Shown here one piece after another: positions 60,914-64,000 of a stretch of 64,000 nucleotides of DNA (its first letter is position 1; every line of letters begins with the position of its first letter). The DNA comes from Solimicrobium sp040544425 (lineage in GTDB: Bacteria; Pseudomonadota; Gammaproteobacteria; Burkholderiales; Burkholderiaceae_D): the NCBI GenBank assembly GCA_040544425.1, contig JBEONO010000003.1, positions 1 through 64,000 of the forward strand. Reading direction: 5' to 3'. The notes below the pieces were generated by a model. The model was not told the DNA's origin. It did no database searches and saw only the letters and a program-made list of their open reading frames with translations. The position numbers were made by a program, and so were the translations under genes.

Positions 60914-63598
60914 TTATTCTGTTCGAAGAAACGTAATCAGTTTTGCGCCCGAGTTCGATTGTTTTCCCAACATGCGCACGCTGGCCAGATAGTTCAAGCC
61001 GGCCAGGCTGAGCGTGATGGTGTATAAGTCCTGGTTGCCAGATTGCTGGTAATGCAGGTCCGGCAGAATGGCGTTGATATCAGCGCCCAGAATATCGGGG
61101 GTTTCTGACAGCAGTGTTTCCGCCTCCTGATTGACGAAGGCCACAATATCATTGTCATCAACGCCGAGAAACGGAATCGGCATGCAATGCAGTGCTTCTC
61201 TGGCGACATCGAGACTGATCTCTTCCAGATTAATCTGCTTCTCGCGCAGCTGCAGTGTTTCCTGCAGTTGCCGATTGGCGTTGGCCAGCTCCTGATTCGT
61301 GGTTTTTATTTTCAGGCCAAGCAGGCGATTTTCATCGGACATTTCCTTTTGCCTGAACGCCTCGGCGATCTGCTCACGGAACTGGGCGTCATCCCACGGC
61401 TTGGTCAGAAATTTATAAATGGCGCCCTCATTGATTGCATCGGTAATCGATTGCAGCTCGGTGTAGCCGGATAACACGATGCGGATTGTCTCCGGACAGA
61501 TTTGCTTGGCTATTCTGAGAAATTCGACACCGGTCATTTCCGGCATCCTCTGATCGGAAATGATCACGTCAACCGGACTGTGCTCGATGACTTCAAGACC
61601 TTGCTGACCACTGGTCGCCGTCAGGATTTGATAGCCATCCTGGCGCAGCAGTCGCTTCAGCGAAGACAGAATATTCGGTTCATCGTCGACCAGCAGCAGC
61701 GTGCGCTCGGTCTTGTAAAAGCGCTTCAAATTTACCGGCAACTGATAATTCCTGGCCATGAACTGTTGTGCGGCCGCGGCCGGCATTGGGCGGGAAACGT
61801 AATAGCCCTGAATGAAGTCACACATATTCCTGGTCAGATAATCACACTGCGCCTCGGTTTCCACACCTTCGGCGATGACCTTGATGCCCATGCTGTGCGT
61901 CATCGAGATGATGGCATTGGCAATTGCGGCATCATCCGGGTTCTCAATAATGTCGTGGACGAACGAGCGGTCGATTTTGACGTAATCGAATGGATAATGT
62001 TTCAGGTAACTGAGTGCCGAGTAGCCGGTGCCGAAATCATCCATCGACAAGGCAAACCCATGCTGGTGGATCTGCTTAAGCGTAATTTCGATCTGGTCAT
62101 TGTGCTTGAGGAACAGGCTTTCCGTGATTTCCAGCGTGATGCAGCCCGGACTGACACCGAAGCTGTTCAGAGTGTCGAGCAGATTTTGAGTGAAATCAGT
62201 TTCCTGCAACTGTTTGGGAGAGACATTGATCGCGATTCGCGGCACGATCATTCCTGCTTTGAGCCACGCGCTGATATCTGCGCAGGCCTGTCTGATCACC
62301 CATGCACCGAGCGGGATAATCAACGACAGATCTTCCGCAACGCTGATGAACTGGATTGGCGGGATCACGCCGCGGTTCGGATGGTTCCAGCGAATCAGCG
62401 CTTCCATGCTTGCCAGTTGACCGGTTTGCAGATCGATCACCGGTTGGTAGTGCAACTCGAACTGCCTGTCTTCAATTGCGTGGAACAATTCATTGGCCAG
62501 CGCACTGCGAATCTGTCTCTGTCTGTCAATCTCCTGATTAAAGAACTCATGCCGATTGCCGCCAGCCTCCATCGCATGCAGCATCGTGCTGTCAGCGCAT
62601 TTCAGCAAGCCGTCGGGATTTTGCTGGTCTTGCGGGAACAGTGCAATGCCCATGCTGCAGCTGATCTGGATATTTTTGTGACCAACCGGCAAGGGTGCGC
62701 GCACCAGCATATTCAGTGCGCCGCATCTGCGCTCAATGGCCAGATTCGTCACGTCTTTGCTCAAGATTAAATAAAATGAATTGTTGCCTGCGTATGCCAG
62801 GAAATCGTCCTCGGTCATCTGCTGTTGCAGCCGGATACTGACCTGCTGGACTATTTGTCCGCCAATGTGTTCACCGTCGCTGATGTTGAGTTGATCGAAA
62901 TGATCGAGAGACAGCTTGATCAAGGCGACACTACCCTCTTTTTCGCGCGCGTTCTCGATCAATTTTCCCAATGCGGCTCGCAACATGGTCTGATTGGGCA
63001 AATCTGACAACGGATCATGCCTCTGATCAGGATGCAGATCAGTCGCGTCTTGCTGAGCGTAAGAGGGCGATTTACTGAAAGCGTAAATATCACAGATGAC
63101 TTCGACGTGAAATAAAATTAATTTCGAGATCACGTTGATGTGAGAATGAAAGCGCTCCAGATCCCCATCACAAAACGTCTTGAGAAAGTCCGACAGCAAA
63201 GACTGGTATTTGTTGAAAATGAAAAACTGATGTTCCTTGCCAAAGCCAATGTGTTCAAGCGTCATGCAGGCACTGATGCGTGCGCGCACAAACCGGTAGT
63301 CAGATTCATTGATCGAAGGCACATCAAATAATTGTATTTGCTGGATGAGCAGATTGGCCTGTTTCCTTGATTGAACAGGGAAATCTGGATATTGACTGGA
63401 CAGCGCCACCAAAATTGCGCTGCCGATCTGACCTTCATGTTGAGCCAGTATCGCTTTGAGTTCTTCGAGCAAAGCCACGTCGTGCTCCGAGAATCGGGGG
63501 CTGCTCAGCCTGACATGAAACGTAGCGTTCGATATCGAAGACTCAAGCATGACAGCATCAATTTCTTCCGCAACTAAATCGGTATATTCGGTAGACAT
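60914..63598 (-). CDS. Multidomain GGDEF(degenerate)-EAL-REC-PAS-like signalling protein
   Basis: The 894-residue protein has an N-terminal all-helical region (about 30-190) with some resemblance to globin-coupled sensor domains, though the expected haem His is not evident. Then comes a GGDEF-type domain (about 205-360) whose active motif reads AGNNSF, so synthesis is unlikely. An EAL domain (about 375-620) keeps EALIRW, NVSPKQL, EITES, DDFGTGYSALSYL and AEGVET, so c-di-GMP hydrolysis is plausible. A REC domain (about 628-745; phosphorylated Asp about 680 in IISDQRMPEM), a coiled coil and a C-terminal PAS-like stretch follow. The receiver is at the C-terminal side, an unusual order. It is the first gene of the operon; the ribosome-binding site is AGAGGA. 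Confidence 0.88.
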   Translation of the reverse strand: MSTEYTDLVAEEIDAVMLESSISNATFHVRLSSPRFSEHDVALLEELKAILAQHEGQIGSAILVALSSQYPDFPVQSRKQANLLIQQIQLFDVPSINESDYRFVRARISACMTLEHIGFGKEHQFFIFNKYQSLLSDFLKTFCDGDLERFHSHINVISKLILFHVEVICDIYAFSKSPSYAQQDATDLHPDQRHDPLSDLPNQTMLRAALGKLIENAREKEGSVALIKLSLDHFDQLNISDGEHIGGQIVQQVSIRLQQQMTEDDFLAYAGNNSFYLILSKDVTNLAIERRCGALNMLVRAPLPVGHKNIQISCSMGIALFPQDQQNPDGLLKCADSTMLHAMEAGGNRHEFFNQEIDRQRQIRSALANELFHAIEDRQFELHYQPVIDLQTGQLASMEALIRWNHPNRGVIPPIQFISVAEDLSLIIPLGAWVIRQACADISAWLKAGMIVPRIAINVSPKQLQETDFTQNLLDTLNSFGVSPGCITLEITESLFLKHNDQIEITLKQIHQHGFALSMDDFGTGYSALSYLKHYPFDYVKIDRSFVHDIIENPDDAAIANAIISMTHSMGIKVIAEGVETEAQCDYLTRNMCDFIQGYYVSRPMPAAAAQQFMARNYQLPVNLKRFYKTERTLLLVDDEPNILSSLKRLLRQDGYQILTATSGQQGLEVIEHSPVDVIISDQRMPEMTGVEFLRIAKQICPETIRIVLSGYTELQSITDAINEGAIYKFLTKPWDDAQFREQIAEAFRQKEMSDENRLLGLKIKTTNQELANANRQLQETLQLREKQINLEEISLDVAREALHCMPIPFLGVDDNDIVAFVNQEAETLLSETPDILGADINAILPDLHYQQSGNQDLYTITLSLAGLNYLASVRMLGKQSNSGAKLITFLRTE

Positions 63599-64000
63599 GA
63601 TAGAGATTCCTCTTTAGACCATGATCTCGCCATTGCAAACAAAGTGATTACGTCAACATTACAAAATGTCACTTGGCTGCAAGGTGCTGCAAATTGCATC
63701 GTCAATTTAAGAATAGGCGGGATAACACAATTGCCAAGTCCAAACGGTGTAAAGACGCAAATCAAACAGCATTAAACGATCAAGGTGATTTAATTTTCGG
63801 CGGAATTGGGCCGGAGACAGGGTGTTGGCAAACACGAATGTGGGGATTGCCGATCTTGCAAAGTCTACGATGACAGAGTTGGGTAACCGTAAATTCACGA
63901 CTTATTGCTACGTCAGATTCAGATTAACCTAAAAATTTCTTCAAAGCAAGCTTTTTAATGATGAGGGAAAACCGGCACAACTAATGCCCGGCACAGCATC
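63599..64000. other. Gene-free right edge
   Basis: No convincing gene, RNA or repeat is seen in about 400 bases. It probably contains the promoter of the minus-strand signalling operon; TTGACG-like words occur but without a good -10 partner. Confidence 0.5.

Noticed and set aside
61502..62770. 422-codon open frame on the plus strand opposite the EAL gene
   Set aside because: It is a shadow of the real minus-strand gene: no ribosome-binding site, composition rich in His/Arg/Gln, and no recognisable domain.

Overview
The window is a chromosomal segment of a betaproteobacterium, most likely order Burkholderiales and probably Oxalobacteraceae (Undibacterium/Herbaspirillum-like). This is inferred from the betaproteobacterial RNase P RNA, the complete division/cell-wall (dcw) cluster running mraZ to ftsZ followed by peroxiredoxin, lpxC, a DciA-like gene and an M23 peptidase, DNA polymerase III alpha next to msbA, and the moderate base composition. 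No species was identified by a search.

Layout. 1-95: four short periodic repeats that look like the end of an IS21-type element. 0.2-8.3 kb: an M14 carboxypeptidase with a small membrane metalloprotease-like protein, a TPR membrane protein, a sigma-32-driven small heat-shock protein, an MBL-fold hydrolase, an exported DUF2807 protein, an unknown low-complexity small protein and fumarase C. 8.3-19.5 kb: a large exported protein of unknown function upstream of fumC, an OmpW porin behind a perfect 25-bp palindrome, glycerate kinase with hydroxypyruvate isomerase, an ElyC/YdcF protein, a degenerate HD-GYP protein, a TSUP transporter, an RhlE-type helicase and the tRNA hydroxylase TrhO. 19.6-30.2 kb: dnaE, msbA, an AT-richer patch with a CesT-type type III chaperone and a candidate effector, a polysaccharide deacetylase, an arylamine N-acetyltransferase and a ThDP-dependent enzyme.

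30.2-33.0 kb: rnpB, then about 2.3 kb of small unrecognised genes, one accompanied by a decayed inverted copy. This ends at the dcw promoter, which carries four 10-bp-spaced MraZ boxes and an intrinsic-terminator-like hairpin ahead of mraZ. 33.0-50.1 kb: mraZ-rsmH-ftsL-ftsI-murE-murF-mraY-murD-ftsW-murG-murC-ddl-ftsQ-ftsA-ftsZ, mostly overlapping or nearly abutting, so probably one translationally coupled operon. It makes and exports the lipid-linked peptidoglycan precursor and builds the divisome. 50.2-55.3 kb: peroxiredoxin, lpxC, dciA-like, M23 peptidase, gltX, tRNA-Ala(GGC) and tRNA-Glu(TTC). A decayed duplication of the 3' end of the tRNA-Glu and its terminator follows.

55.7-63.6 kb: a signalling island. 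A CHASE-domain histidine kinase converges on a four-gene operon encoding a degenerate-GGDEF/EAL/REC/PAS protein, a REC-HD-GYP protein lacking the metal-binding His of the HD pair, a stand-alone receiver and a PAS histidine kinase. This looks like a branched phosphorelay feeding c-di-GMP turnover or binding.

The least explained parts are the small-gene patch between rnpB and mraZ, the orphan chaperone/effector pair, the terminator inside the mraZ leader and the signalling island with inactivated catalytic motifs. Base composition, homology and RNA folding were judged by eye only.
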